DNA from: Rhodovulum sulfidophilum
Lineage (GTDB): Bacteria > Pseudomonadota > Alphaproteobacteria > Rhodobacterales > Rhodobacteraceae
DNA length: 64,000 nt
Direction: 5' to 3'
Assembly (NCBI GenBank): GCA_003241785.1
Contig: QFPW01000002.1
Coordinates: 434,001-498,000 of the forward strand
Part shown: one piece after another, positions 52,607-61,836 of the stretch
Position numbering within the stretch: position 1 is the stretch's first letter
Layout of the letters: every line of letters starts with the position of its first letter
Position numbers and translations under genes: made by a program
Notes under the pieces: generated by a model
What the model saw: the letters and a program-made list of their open reading frames with translations, nothing else
What the model was told of the DNA's origin: nothing
Databases searched by the model: none

Positions 52607-53668
52607 ATGAAACTTTTCGCCTGCCAGAACTGCGGCCAGCTCGTCCATTTCGAGAATGTCGGCTGCGTGCGCTGCGGTCTGCCGCTCGGCTATCTTCCCG
52701 ACCGGCTGCTGCTCAGCGCGATGAACACCGAGACGGACGGCCAGCAATCGCCGTTCAACGGTGACGGCTCGCTCTGGCGCCCGTGCCAGAACGCCGCCGA
52801 CCTCGGCTGCAACTGGCTCGTCCACGCGGAATCGGACGAGCCCTTCTGCGACGCCTGCGCGCTCAACGAGACCATCCCCGACCTCAACATGCCGGGCAAC
52901 CTCGAGCACTGGCAGGCGATCGAGACCGCCAAGCGGCGGCTCGTCTACGCGCTGACGCGGCTCAACCTGCCGTTCGAGAGCCCGGGCGGCGCGCACAACA
53001 AGCTGCGCTTCAAGTTCCTCGCCGATGTCCAGGGCGGCGACCCGGTGCTGACCGGGCATGACGAGGGGACGATCGTGCTCAACATCGCCGAGGCGGATTC
53101 CGCCGAGCGGGAGCGCCGGCGCACCGAGCTCGGCGAGCCCTATCGCACCCTGCTCGGGCATTTCCGCCACGAAGTGGGGCATTACTACTGGGACATGCTG
53201 GTGCGCGATTCCGGACGCGTGGAGGAGTGCCGCGCGGTCTTCGGCGACGAGAGCCTCGACTACGGCGAGGCGCTGCAGGCGCATTACCAGAACGGCGCCC
53301 CGCCGGACTGGGCGCTCAACTACATCTCGGCCTATGCGACCATGCATCCCTGGGAAGACTTCGCCGAGACCTGGACGCATTACCTGCACATGATCGACAC
53401 GCTCGACACCGCGGCGAGCTTCGGCGTCGCGGTCAATCCGGTGGTGACCGACGCGCCGGAGGTGAACGCGGCCGTGGGCTTCGACGCCTATCGCGCGGCG
53501 GACATCGGCCAGCTGGTCGCGGCCTGGGTCCCGCTCACCGTGGCGCTCAACAGCCTCAACCGCAGCATGGGCCAGCCCGACGCCTATCCTTTCGCGCTGA
53601 GCCCGGCCGTGGTGGAGAAGCTCGGCTTCATCCACCAGCTGGTGCAGGAGGGACCCCGGGCGGGGTAA
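52607..53668 (+). CDS. Putative zinc metallopeptidase (Peptidase_Mx) with zinc ribbon
   Basis: The 353-residue protein begins with a zinc ribbon (FACQNCGQLVHFENVGCVRCG) and has HExxH in FRHEVGHYYWDML near residue 185, with EDFAETWTHYLHM downstream as the third-ligand region. This matches the putative zinc-binding metallo-peptidase family PF15887. No signal peptide is visible, so it is cytoplasmic. Substrate is unknown. It lies between the small membrane protein and the palindrome at 53695. Confidence 0.85.
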   Translation: MKLFACQNCGQLVHFENVGCVRCGLPLGYLPDRLLLSAMNTETDGQQSPFNGDGSLWRPCQNAADLGCNWLVHAESDEPFCDACALNETIPDLNMPGNLEHWQAIETAKRRLVYALTRLNLPFESPGGAHNKLRFKFLADVQGGDPVLTGHDEGTIVLNIAEADSAERERRRTELGEPYRTLLGHFRHEVGHYYWDMLVRDSGRVEECRAVFGDESLDYGEALQAHYQNGAPPDWALNYISAYATMHPWEDFAETWTHYLHMIDTLDTAASFGVAVNPVVTDAPEVNAAVGFDAYRAADIGQLVAAWVPLTVALNSLNRSMGQPDAYPFALSPAVVEKLGFIHQLVQEGPRAG

Positions 53669-53694
53669 GCGCGGCGGACCGCCGCGCCACCGCG

Positions 53695-53714
53695 GGGCGG
53701 ACCTCGGTCCGCCC
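53695..53714. terminator. Palindrome after the metallopeptidase gene (GGCGGAC family)
   Basis: GGGCGGAC (53695-53702) pairs with GTCCGCCC (53707-53714) around CTCG, between convergent gene ends. It is identical in stem and loop to the second hairpin at 941-958. Confidence 0.75.
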
Positions 53715-53721
53715 TGCCTTC

Positions 53722-54009
53722 TCAGCGCTTCCGCTTGCGCCCGAGCCACAGGAGCAGGCCGGGCACGACGAGGACCAGCGCCATCGGCAAAGCCATCAGG
53801 ATCCGCCCGATCGGGTCCCAGAGGTAGGGGATCCGCGTCCCCTGCCATGCCGCCATCAGGCGCGGATAGACCTCCGGCGCCATATCCGCGATCACCTGCC
53901 CGACCGGGGTCAGCCGGTAGGCGTATCCGAGGCCGATCGTCGCGTTCCAGTCGGCGACCGCCTGCCAGACGCCGAGCCCCATCAGGATCACTGCGAGGAT
54001 CGCGCGCAT
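53722..54009 (-). CDS. Small membrane protein, unknown function
   Basis: The 95-residue product has an N-terminal signal-like helix (AILAVILMGLGVWQAVA) and a C-terminal transmembrane segment (ILMALPMALVLVVPGLLLWLG) ending in KRKR. I do not recognise it beyond being a recurring small protein in Rhodobacterales. It is convergent with the metallopeptidase gene and divergent from pepP. Confidence 0.7.
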   Translation of the reverse strand: MRAILAVILMGLGVWQAVADWNATIGLGYAYRLTPVGQVIADMAPEVYPRLMAAWQGTRIPYLWDPIGRILMALPMALVLVVPGLLLWLGRKRKR

Positions 54010-54121
54010 CCTATTCTTCCCTTGGTTGAATCACGGCGACCCGAACCTATCCTTCATTGACCGCGATCGCAAACCGTCGATAAACCAGAGGGCGCGTGCG
54101 CGGGCCAGCAAAGGGGGCAGG

Positions 54122-55921
54122 ATGTTTCAGGATTTCCGGCGCCGGACCACGCCCGAGACCGGGGCGCCACGCGTGGCGGCGCTGCGCGCGGCGATGGCTG
54201 AGGCCGGGGTCGACGCCTTCCTCGTGCCGCGCGCCGACGCGCATCAGGGCGAGAACGTCGCCCCGCGCGACGAACGGCTGGCCTGGCTCACCGGCTTCAC
54301 GGGATCCGCCGGCAACGCGGTCGTCGCGCGCGACCGCGCGGTGGTCTTCGTCGATGGCCGCTACCGGCTGCAGGTGCGCGACCAGATCGACCTCGCGGTC
54401 TTCGAGACGCTGCGCATCCCGGAAGACGCGCTGAGCGACTGGCTGATCGCGGCGATCCCCGGCGGCGGGCGGCTCGGCTTCGATCCCTGGCTGCACAGCC
54501 CGGCGGAGATCGAGCGGCTCGCCGAGAAGCTCGCGCCCCGCCAGATCGGACTCGCCCGTGTCGACAACCTCGTCGACGCCGCCTGGGAGGACCAGCCGCC
54601 GCCCCCGGCCGCGCCGATCGTGCCCCATCCCGATCATCTCGCGGGGCGTTCCTCGGCCGAGAAGCGCGCGGAGCTCGCCCGCGGCCTCGCCGACGCCGGG
54701 CTCGCCGCCTACGTGCTGACGCTGCCCGATTCCATCGCCTGGCTCCTGAACGTGCGCGGCGCCGATATCGCGCGCACGCCGGTGCCGCGCGCCTTCGCGA
54801 TCCTCGGCGCCGACGGGCGGGCACAACTCTTCGTCGATCCCGCCCAGGTCGGGTCCGAGACCGCGGCGCATCTCGGCGCGGAAGTCGCGGCGCGGGCGCG
54901 GGAGGACTTCGGCCCCGCGCTCGACGCGCTCGCGGGCCGGATCGGGCTCGACCGCGCCCGCGCCCCGGTCTGGATCGCCGACCGGATCGAGGCCAATCCG
55001 AAGGCGGAGGTGAGCTGGGCCGTCGATCCCTGCCTGCTGCCCAAGGCCTGCAAGACCGAGGCCGAGCTCGCAGGCTCCCGCGCGGCGCATCTGCGCGACG
55101 CGGCGGCCATGGCCGAGTTCCTTTGCTGGCTCAACCAGCTGCCCGCCGACGCGACCGAGATCAGCGTCGTCACCAAGCTCGAGGCGCTGCGCGCCGCGAC
55201 CGGGGCGCTGCGCGACATCTCCTTCGAGACGATCTGCGGCGCGGGTCCGCATGGCGCCATCGTCCACTACCGCGTGACCAAGGACAGCGACCGGCCGGTG
55301 CGTCCCGGCGACCTGCTGCTCGTCGACAGCGGCGCGCAATATCCCGACGGCACTACCGACATCACCCGCACCGTGGCGATCGGCGCCCCGCTCGAGGCGG
55401 CGATCGCGCCGTTCACGCTGGTGCTGAAGGGGCTCATCGCCGTCTCGCGCCAGCGCTGGCCCGAGGGGCGCACCGGCCGCGACATCGACGTGCTCGCCCG
55501 CGCCGCGCTCTGGAACGCCGGGCTAGACTACGACCACGGCACCGGCCATGGCGTCGGCGCCTATCTCGGCGTGCACGAGGGGCCGCAGAGCCTCTCGGTG
55601 CGCGGCGCCGAGCCGCTCCGGCCCGGAATGATCGTCTCGGTCGAGCCGGGCTATTACCGTGACGGCGCCTTCGGGATCCGCACCGAGAACCTCGTCGCCG
55701 TGCACGGGCCCGAGACGCCCGCGGGCGGCGAGCGGGCGATGCTCGGCTTCGAGACGCTGACGCTCGCGCCGATCGACCGCCGGCTGATCGCCCGGGATCT
55801 GCTCGCCCCGGACGAGATCGCCTGGCTCGACGCCTATCATGCCCGGGTGCTCGCCGAGGTCGGACCGGCGGTCGCCCCCGCCACCGCCGGCTGGCTCGCC
55901 CGCGCCTGCGCCCCGATCTGA
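54122..55921 (+). CDS. Aminopeptidase P family (Xaa-Pro aminopeptidase)
   Basis: The 599-residue M24 enzyme has two creatinase-like N-terminal domains and a C-terminal pita-bread domain with metal ligands in LLLVDSGAQYPDGTTDITRT, GHGVGAYLGVHEGP, and SVEPGYYRDGAFGIRTENL. This three-domain length is that of eukaryotic-type cytosolic aminopeptidase P, common in alphaproteobacteria. It removes N-terminal residues before proline. ATG 54122 is chosen over earlier in-frame ATGs because of AAGGGGGCAGG upstream. Confidence 0.94.
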   Translation: MFQDFRRRTTPETGAPRVAALRAAMAEAGVDAFLVPRADAHQGENVAPRDERLAWLTGFTGSAGNAVVARDRAVVFVDGRYRLQVRDQIDLAVFETLRIPEDALSDWLIAAIPGGGRLGFDPWLHSPAEIERLAEKLAPRQIGLARVDNLVDAAWEDQPPPPAAPIVPHPDHLAGRSSAEKRAELARGLADAGLAAYVLTLPDSIAWLLNVRGADIARTPVPRAFAILGADGRAQLFVDPAQVGSETAAHLGAEVAARAREDFGPALDALAGRIGLDRARAPVWIADRIEANPKAEVSWAVDPCLLPKACKTEAELAGSRAAHLRDAAAMAEFLCWLNQLPADATEISVVTKLEALRAATGALRDISFETICGAGPHGAIVHYRVTKDSDRPVRPGDLLLVDSGAQYPDGTTDITRTVAIGAPLEAAIAPFTLVLKGLIAVSRQRWPEGRTGRDIDVLARAALWNAGLDYDHGTGHGVGAYLGVHEGPQSLSVRGAEPLRPGMIVSVEPGYYRDGAFGIRTENLVAVHGPETPAGGERAMLGFETLTLAPIDRRLIARDLLAPDEIAWLDAYHARVLAEVGPAVAPATAGWLARACAPI

Positions 55922-55988
55922 AGCCCGATCTGACCAACGTCCGGCCGCGCGCCCCAGGCGCGGCGGCCGATCGAGAAAGGAGACTCCC

Positions 55989-56333
55989 ATGCTGACTGCC
56001 AAGATCCGTGTCCAAGCCACCGAAGGCGATTGGGTCGTCCGCGCCGATGGCGCCGTGATCGGGGAGAGCACGCGGGCGCTCGAGCTCATCGAGGAGAACT
56101 GCGCGCCGGTCATCCTCTTCCCGCGCGAGGATCTGGCCATGGCCTTCCTCGAGCCGTCCGAGACCACCCTGCCCAACGCCCAGAAGGGCATGGCGCGCTA
56201 TTTCAACATCGTGACCAAGAGCCGGACGATCCGCGACGCCGCCTGGACCATCGAGACGCCGACCGAGACGGTTTCGCGCATCGCGGGCTACCTCGCCTTC
56301 CAGCCGAACCTGGTGACGCTCGAAGAGCTCTGA
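55989..56333 (+). CDS. DUF427-domain protein
   Basis: The 114-residue product matches DUF427, a small beta-barrel-like fold of unknown function: GDWVVRADGAVIGESTRALEL, CAPVILFPREDLAMAFLEPS and YFNIVTKSRTIRDAAWTIETP. Its start at 55989 follows GAAAGGAGACTCCC, a strong binding site. It lies 67 bp after pepP and convergent with recN; paired 25-bp inverted palindromes separate the ends. Confidence 0.85.
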   Translation: MLTAKIRVQATEGDWVVRADGAVIGESTRALELIEENCAPVILFPREDLAMAFLEPSETTLPNAQKGMARYFNIVTKSRTIRDAAWTIETPTETVSRIAGYLAFQPNLVTLEEL

Positions 56334-56348
56334 GCGCGGCGCGGGCGG

Positions 56349-56419
56349 AAGGTGGGCGGATCGCCCACCCTACGCCGGCGCGCGTGCGAGGCCCGTAGGG
56401 TGGGCGATCCGCCCACCTT
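56349..56419. repeat. 25-bp perfect inverted repeat of palindromes (GGTGGGCG family)
   Basis: The arm starting AAGGTGGGCGGATCG (56349-56373) is the exact reverse complement of the arm ending CGATCCGCCCACCTT (56395-56419), 25 bp each with a 21-bp spacer. Each arm is itself a near-palindrome. It sits between the convergent DUF427 and recN genes, a REP-like pair that may end transcription from both sides. The core recurs at 30339-30366. Confidence 0.85.
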
Positions 56420-56422
56420 CCC

Positions 56423-58075
56423 TCAGCTTTCGAGCAGCGCCCGCGCCGCCGCGCGGGCGGCGTCCGTGACGGTATCCCCGGCGAGCATCCGCGCGATCTC
56501 CTCCACCCGCTCGTCGGGCGCGAGCTCGTCGACCCGCGTCACCGCCGCGCCCCCCTCGACGCTCTTGCCGACGCGCCAATGATGCCCGCCGCGCGCGGCG
56601 ACCTGGGGGGAATGCGTGACGACGAGGATCTGCGCCTCGGCGCCGAGCGCCTTGAGGCGGCGGCCGACCGCGTCGGCGGTGGCGCCGCCGACGCCGCGGT
56701 CGATCTCGTCGAAGATCAGCGTCGGATCCTGCGCGTTCGCGCTCAGGCAGACCTTGAGCGCCAGCAGGAAGCGCGACAGTTCGCCACCCGAGGCGATCCG
56801 CTCCAGCGGGCCGGCCGGCGCGCCGGGATTGGTCGCGGCGGCGAAGCGGACCCGGTCGGCGCCGTCGGGCCCGGCCTCGCCGGTCTCGACCTCGGTCCGG
56901 AACAGCGCCCGGCCGAGGCGGAGCGGCTCGAGCTGCTCCACCATCGCGGCGTCGAGCCGGAGGGCGGCGGCGCGGCGGCTCGCGCCGAGCTCGGCGGCGA
57001 CGGCGCCATAGGCGGTCTCCGCCGCTGCGGCCGCGGCCTCCAGCCGGGCGATCGCGCCGGCGCCGTCGGTGATGCGCCCGAGCCGCGCGCGCAGATCCTC
57101 GGCGAGCTCGGGGAGCAGTTCGGGCGCGATCTGGTGCTTGCGCGCGAGACCGCGGATCGCGAAGAGCCGTTCCTCGACGGTCTCGAGCTCCCCCGGATCG
57201 GCGGTCAGCCCATCGAGCGCGGTCTCCACCGCCGAGGCGGCGCCGGACAGTTCCTCCAGCACCCGGGCCATCGCATCGAGCGCCGGGTCGAGCGCCCCTT
57301 CCGCCTGTTCCGCGGCGCCTTCGAGCCAGCGCAGCGCCTGGATCAGGGGACCTTCGGCGCCGTCCGGGCCAAGCGCGGCGGCGGCCTTGGCCACGTCCTC
57401 GCGGATGCGCGCGGCGGCGCGCAGCGTCCTTCGCCGGGCATCGAGCTCGGGTTCCTCGCGCGGACCGGGATCGAGCGCGTCGAGCTCGGCCACCGCGTGC
57501 CCGAGATAGTCCGCGTCCCGCGCGGCCTCCTCGAGCGCGGCCCGCTCGGCCTCGAGCGCACGCCGCGTCTCGGCCCAGTCGGTCCAGGCCGCGCGGGTCG
57601 CGGCGAGGAGCGCCGCGTGGCCCGCGAAGGCGTCGAGCAGCGTCCGGTGGCCGCGGGGGTCGAGCAGGCCGCGGTCGTCCTGCTGGCCATGCAGCTCGAC
57701 GAGCAGGTCCGAGAGGCCGCGCAACGTCTCGGCCGCGACGCGGCGGTCGTTGGCATAGGCCTGCCGGCGGCCTTCGGGGGTCACGGTGCGGCGCAGGATC
57801 AGCTCGCCCCCGGCGCCGTCGATCCCCGCCTCGGCGAGGAGCGCGAAGGCGGGGTGATCGGCCGGCAAGGTGAACTCCGCCGTCACCTCGCCCTGCGCCG
57901 CGCCCGCGCGCACGAGATCGGCGCGGGTGCGCCAGCCGAGCACGAAGCCGAGCGAATCGAGCAGGATCGATTTTCCGGCGCCGGTCTCGCCGGTCAGGAC
58001 GTTGAGGCCGGGCGCGAAGGCGAGCTCCGCCTCCGCGATCAGCAGCATGTCCCGAATGAGGAGCGTGTTCAGCAC
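56423..58075 (-). CDS. recN: DNA repair protein RecN
   Basis: The 550-residue SMC-like protein promotes double-strand-break repair. N-terminal Walker A is LTGETGAGKSILLDSLGF, the middle is a coiled-coil-rich segment (WTDWAETRRALEAERAALEEAA), and the C-terminal Walker B is TLIFDEIDRGVGG. No LexA-type SOS box was identified in the 37-bp gap to bamD. It is the last gene of the minus-strand ftsQ-ftsA-ftsZ-lpxC-bamD-recN set. Confidence 0.97.
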   Translation of the reverse strand: MLNTLLIRDMLLIAEAELAFAPGLNVLTGETGAGKSILLDSLGFVLGWRTRADLVRAGAAQGEVTAEFTLPADHPAFALLAEAGIDGAGGELILRRTVTPEGRRQAYANDRRVAAETLRGLSDLLVELHGQQDDRGLLDPRGHRTLLDAFAGHAALLAATRAAWTDWAETRRALEAERAALEEAARDADYLGHAVAELDALDPGPREEPELDARRRTLRAAARIREDVAKAAAALGPDGAEGPLIQALRWLEGAAEQAEGALDPALDAMARVLEELSGAASAVETALDGLTADPGELETVEERLFAIRGLARKHQIAPELLPELAEDLRARLGRITDGAGAIARLEAAAAAAETAYGAVAAELGASRRAAALRLDAAMVEQLEPLRLGRALFRTEVETGEAGPDGADRVRFAAATNPGAPAGPLERIASGGELSRFLLALKVCLSANAQDPTLIFDEIDRGVGGATADAVGRRLKALGAEAQILVVTHSPQVAARGGHHWRVGKSVEGGAAVTRVDELAPDERVEEIARMLAGDTVTDAARAAARALLES

Positions 58076-58112
58076 CGCGCGCCTCCCGCGACGCCGGGGG
58101 TCCTGGCCCCCG

Positions 58113-58988
58113 TCAGCGCCATTCCCCGAGGACCACCTGACGGTAGGTCTGGTTGAGCCAGCTGTCGCCGGCGTTCTCCGGCTGGAGCCCGCGGCCGGTC
58201 AGCAGCGCATAGGCGCGCTGATACCATTCCGAGCCCTGGAAGTTGTGCCCGAGGATGGCCGCCGCCGTCTGCGCCTCCTGCGTCAGGCCGAGCGACAGAT
58301 AGGCCTCGACCAGGCGATAGAGCGCTTCGGGCGTCTGGGTCGTGGTCTGGTATTCCTCGACCACGACGCGGAACCGGTTGATCGCCGCCGTGTAATGGCC
58401 GCGATTGAGATAGTACCGCCCGATCTCCATCTCCTTGCCCGCGAGGTGGTCGAGGGCGAGCTCGAACTTCATCTGCGCCGACTTCGCGTATTCGCTGTCG
58501 GGATAGCGCTCGATGATGTCGCGCATTTCCTGCAGGGCCTGGAAGGTGTTGTCCTGGTCGCGGCCGATATCGACGATCTGGTCGTAGTAGCTGAGCGCGA
58601 TGATGAACTGCGCGTAGGGCGCGTCGACGTCGGCGGGATAGAATTCGATATACCGCTGCGCGGCCGACCGGCTCTGATCGTACTGCGCGGCTTCATGATA
58701 GGCGAAGGCCGACATCAGCATCGAGCGCTTGGCCCAGTCGGAATAGGGGTAGAGCCGCTCGACCTCGCCGAACATGTCGCCGGCGGCCTTGGGATTGCCT
58801 TCGGACAGCAGCGCCTCGCCGCTCATGTAGAGCTGCTGCGGCGTCTGCGCCTCGAGCTGGGCTTCGCGGCTGCTCTCGCCGCTCAGGCTCGGCAGGCGCA
58901 ACCCGCCGCCGCAGCCCGCGAGCACGAGGGAGGTTCCGAACAAGCACACGAGCGCCAGACCACGACCTGTCAAACGCTCCATTCCCAT
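58113..58988 (-). CDS. bamD: Outer membrane assembly lipoprotein BamD
   Basis: The 291-residue lipoprotein is the essential TPR subunit of the BAM complex. The signal peptide ends at lipobox LAGC (acylated Cys), and TPR-like repeats follow (YMSGEALLSEGNPKAAGDMF, ALSYYDQIVDIGRDQ, NRGHYTAAINRFRVVVEEY). Start may be ATG 58988 or 58982. Its Lnt-processed lipoprotein status connects it to lnt in this window. It lies downstream of lpxC, the conserved lpxC-bamD-recN order of alphaproteobacteria. Confidence 0.96.
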   Translation of the reverse strand: MGMERLTGRGLALVCLFGTSLVLAGCGGGLRLPSLSGESSREAQLEAQTPQQLYMSGEALLSEGNPKAAGDMFGEVERLYPYSDWAKRSMLMSAFAYHEAAQYDQSRSAAQRYIEFYPADVDAPYAQFIIALSYYDQIVDIGRDQDNTFQALQEMRDIIERYPDSEYAKSAQMKFELALDHLAGKEMEIGRYYLNRGHYTAAINRFRVVVEEYQTTTQTPEALYRLVEAYLSLGLTQEAQTAAAILGHNFQGSEWYQRAYALLTGRGLQPENAGDSWLNQTYRQVVLGEWR

Positions 58989-59123
58989 CCTGACCCTCAG
59001 AAGTTCCGGCCCGGGCGGCGTTGCCTTTGAGGCCCGGCGGGTTCAGATAGCACAGCTTTTCGAGGGGGGTAAAACGAAAAGCGCAGCCCGGGCCGGGCCG
59101 CGCCGAGAGCCGCGCGCGGAACG

Positions 59124-60044
59124 TCAGCCCGCGCGGGCGATATCACCGGCGTCGACGCCCGCCCCGGGAAGAAACGCCGCCTCCTCCGCGTCGAGCATGA
59201 CCTCCTCCCAGGCCCCCTCGGTCGCGAAAAGCGCGCGCAGGAGCCGGTTGGTCACGCCATGGCCGGCGCGCACGCCGCGGTAGGCGCCGAGGATCGGCGC
59301 GCCGGCGAGGGCCAGATCGCCGAGCGCATCCAGCATCTTGTGCCGGACGAACTCGTCCGCGCGGCGCAGGCCGCCCGGGTTCAGGATCTTGTCCCCGTCG
59401 ACGACGATCGCGTTGTCGAGCGAGCCGCCGAGCGCGAGGCCGCGCGCCTGCATCGCCTCGACGTCGACGCGGCGGCAGAAGGTGCGGCAATCGGCGAGCT
59501 CGTGCAGGAAGGCGCCGTTGACCATGGAGAGCGACTTCGCCTGCCGGCTGATCGCCGCCTCGGCGAAGTCGATCTCGAAATCGATCGACAGCGTCCGCGC
59601 CGGGCTGAGCGCGGCGTAGACCCCGCCCTTCTCCTCGAGCACGACCGGCTTCAGGATCCGGATCGCCCGCGCCGCCCCTTCGAGCGGACGCAGCCCGGCC
59701 TTCAGGATCGCCTGCGCGAAGCGCAGCCCGCTGCCGTCCATGATCGGAACTTCCGGCCCGTCGATCTCGATCTCGACATGGGTGACCCCGGTGCCCGCCA
59801 GCGCCGCCATCAGGTGCTCGACGGTCGAGACGGACACGCCCGCCTCGTTGCTCAAGAGCGTGCAGAGCGTCGTGTCGGTCACGCGGTCGTAGCGCGCCGG
59901 GATCAGGTTGTCGCGGTCCGTCACGTCGACGCGGCGGAAGCGGATGCCCCCCTGGGTCGCCGGACGCAGCAGAAGGCGCGCCGGGCGCCCCGAATGGAGG
60001 CCCATGCCAACGAGCGACACGTCGCGCTTCAAAGTCGTTTGCAT
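59124..60044 (-). CDS. lpxC: UDP-3-O-acyl-N-acetylglucosamine deacetylase
   Basis: The 306-residue zinc enzyme carries out the first committed step of lipid A synthesis. Zinc ligands are in STVEHLMAAL and RHKMLDALGD (His and Asp); the catalytic His is in RAGHGVTN; PIMDGSG is a further motif. Start ATG 60044 (MQTTLKRD); an upstream TTG adds four residues. It follows ftsZ with a 268-bp spacer containing the ftsZ terminator and a likely lpxC promoter. Confidence 0.97.
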   Translation of the reverse strand: MQTTLKRDVSLVGMGLHSGRPARLLLRPATQGGIRFRRVDVTDRDNLIPARYDRVTDTTLCTLLSNEAGVSVSTVEHLMAALAGTGVTHVEIEIDGPEVPIMDGSGLRFAQAILKAGLRPLEGAARAIRILKPVVLEEKGGVYAALSPARTLSIDFEIDFAEAAISRQAKSLSMVNGAFLHELADCRTFCRRVDVEAMQARGLALGGSLDNAIVVDGDKILNPGGLRRADEFVRHKMLDALGDLALAGAPILGAYRGVRAGHGVTNRLLRALFATEGAWEEVMLDAEEAAFLPGAGVDAGDIARAG

Positions 60045-60246
60045 CTCAGCCCTCAATTCATCGAAGACGACGCCAAGCGGAATCCCCCGGATCCAGGCCG
60101 TCTTGTTGAACGGAATGTAGGAAGTGGATGGTTTTGCGACAAATCAAGCTTTGTGACCGTTTGTAACAGTCTTCGATCGGGGACCCCGGCCGCGCCGGAC
60201 GGGGCGCTCCCGGCCCCGCCCGACACCCGCTCAACTCGTCGGCGCA

Positions 60247-60275
60247 AAAGAAAAGGCACCCGCGAACGGGTGCCT
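60247..60275 (-). terminator. Intrinsic terminator of ftsZ
   Basis: On the minus strand AGGCACCCG (60275-60267) pairs perfectly with CGGGTGCCT (60262-60254) around TTCG, followed by TTTTCTTTT-like sequence at 60253-60247. It lies 38 bp after the ftsZ stop, a strong rho-independent terminator that isolates ftsZ from lpxC. Confidence 0.88.
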
Positions 60276-60312
60276 CGACGCTCGGTACGCGACGGATCGC
60301 GGAGAGCGTGCC

Positions 60313-61836
60313 TCAGTTCGCCTGCCGACGGAGGAAGGCGGGAATGTCGACGCGTTCGCGCTCGGTATCCTCGTATTCCGGCTCGGCGACATGCCGCGCC
60401 GCGGAGATGCCCGGCTCTTCCACGCGCGGGCGGGCGGGGGCCTCGTCGCGGGCGGTCTGACCGGTCATGCGGTGGATGAGGCTGTTGATGGTGAGCCGGC
60501 TGTGCCGCTCCGCCTCTCGGGGCGCGGGGGTGCCGGCGGCCTGCGGCGCCATCGACGGGGTCTTCGGGACGTTGTGCACGGCGGCCTGCAGGCGCCGCAG
60601 CGCCTCGGGCGACGGCTCGCCCGGACGGCGCGGCTGGCCGTCGGCGGACTCGATCCGCGGCTGCCCGAAGGGCGTCGTGCGCGGCTGCGCCGGCGCGGCC
60701 GGGCGCAGGGCCTCGAACTCGGGCTCGGCGGCGGCCACGTCCTCGACCGGCTCCGGCGCGGCGAAATGCGTCACGTTGCCGGCGGCCGGCGCCGGCGCGG
60801 CGGCCGGGCGGGCGGGCGCCACGGCGGGCGTGGCGGCCTTCTGCGTCGCCGGCGCCGCCTCGGCGCGCGCCAGCGCGTCGATGCCGGTCGCGACGACGGA
60901 GACGCGCATCATGCCGGCCATTTCCGGATCGAGCGTCGAGCCGACCATGATGTTCGCGTCCGGATCGACTTCCGAGCGGATGCGGTTCGCGGCTTCGTCG
61001 AGTTCGAAGAGCGTCAGGTCGGGGCCGGCGGTGATGTTGATGAGAACGCCCTTGGCGCCCTTGAGGCTGATCTCGTCGAGCAGCGGGTTGGCGATCGCCT
61101 TCTCGGCGGCCTGGACGGCGCGGTCCTCGCCGGTCGCCTCGCCGGTGCCCATCATCGCCTTGCCCATCTCGTTCATCACCGAGCGGACGTCGGCGAAGTC
61201 GAGGTTGATCATGCCCGGGCGCACCATGAGGTCGGTCACGCCCTTGACGCCCTGGTAGAGCACGTCGTCGGCGAGCGCGAAGGCCTCGGTGAAGGTGGTC
61301 TTCTCGTTGGCGAGCCGGAACAGGTTCTGGTTCGGGATGATGATCAGCGTGTCGACGTGCTTCTGCAGCTCCTCGACGCCGTTCTCGGCCTGGCGCATGC
61401 GGCGCCCGCCCTCGAACTGGAAGGGCTTGGTCACGACGCCGACGGTCAGCACGCCCATCTCGCGCGCGGCCTTGGCGATGATCGGCGCGGCGCCGGTGCC
61501 GGTGCCGCCGCCCATGCCGGCGGTGATGAAGCACATGTGGCAACCGCTGAGCCGGTCGACGATATCCTCGATCGATTCCTCGGCCGCCGCGGCGCCCACC
61601 TCGGGCCGGGCGCCGGCGCCGAGACCCTCGGTCACGCGCGCGCCGAGCTGGAGCTTGTTGCTCGCCTGGCTCTGCTGCAGCGCCTGGGCGTCCGTGTTGG
61701 CGACCACGAACTCGCAGCCCTCCAACTGGTTCTCGATCATGTTGTTGACGGCGTTTCCGCCCGCGCCACCGACACCGATCACGGTGATACGGGGGCTGAG
61801 ATCATTCGTCACGGGAATGCTGAGATTCAAAGCCAT
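60313..61836 (-). CDS. ftsZ: Cell division protein FtsZ
   Basis: This 507-residue tubulin-like GTPase forms the division ring. GVGGAGGNAVNNMIE and the tubulin signature GGGTGTGAAPIIA are in the N-terminal core (about residues 1-320). A long disordered Ala/Pro-rich linker follows, then the C-terminal anchoring peptide VDIPAFLRRQ, the FtsA-binding end. The long linker is typical of alphaproteobacteria, where FtsZ is about 500 residues. ATG 61836 (MALNLSIPV) is chosen. It follows ftsA, with a dyad-rich 177-bp spacer. Confidence 0.98.
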   Translation of the reverse strand: MALNLSIPVTNDLSPRITVIGVGGAGGNAVNNMIENQLEGCEFVVANTDAQALQQSQASNKLQLGARVTEGLGAGARPEVGAAAAEESIEDIVDRLSGCHMCFITAGMGGGTGTGAAPIIAKAAREMGVLTVGVVTKPFQFEGGRRMRQAENGVEELQKHVDTLIIIPNQNLFRLANEKTTFTEAFALADDVLYQGVKGVTDLMVRPGMINLDFADVRSVMNEMGKAMMGTGEATGEDRAVQAAEKAIANPLLDEISLKGAKGVLINITAGPDLTLFELDEAANRIRSEVDPDANIMVGSTLDPEMAGMMRVSVVATGIDALARAEAAPATQKAATPAVAPARPAAAPAPAAGNVTHFAAPEPVEDVAAAEPEFEALRPAAPAQPRTTPFGQPRIESADGQPRRPGEPSPEALRRLQAAVHNVPKTPSMAPQAAGTPAPREAERHSRLTINSLIHRMTGQTARDEAPARPRVEEPGISAARHVAEPEYEDTERERVDIPAFLRRQAN

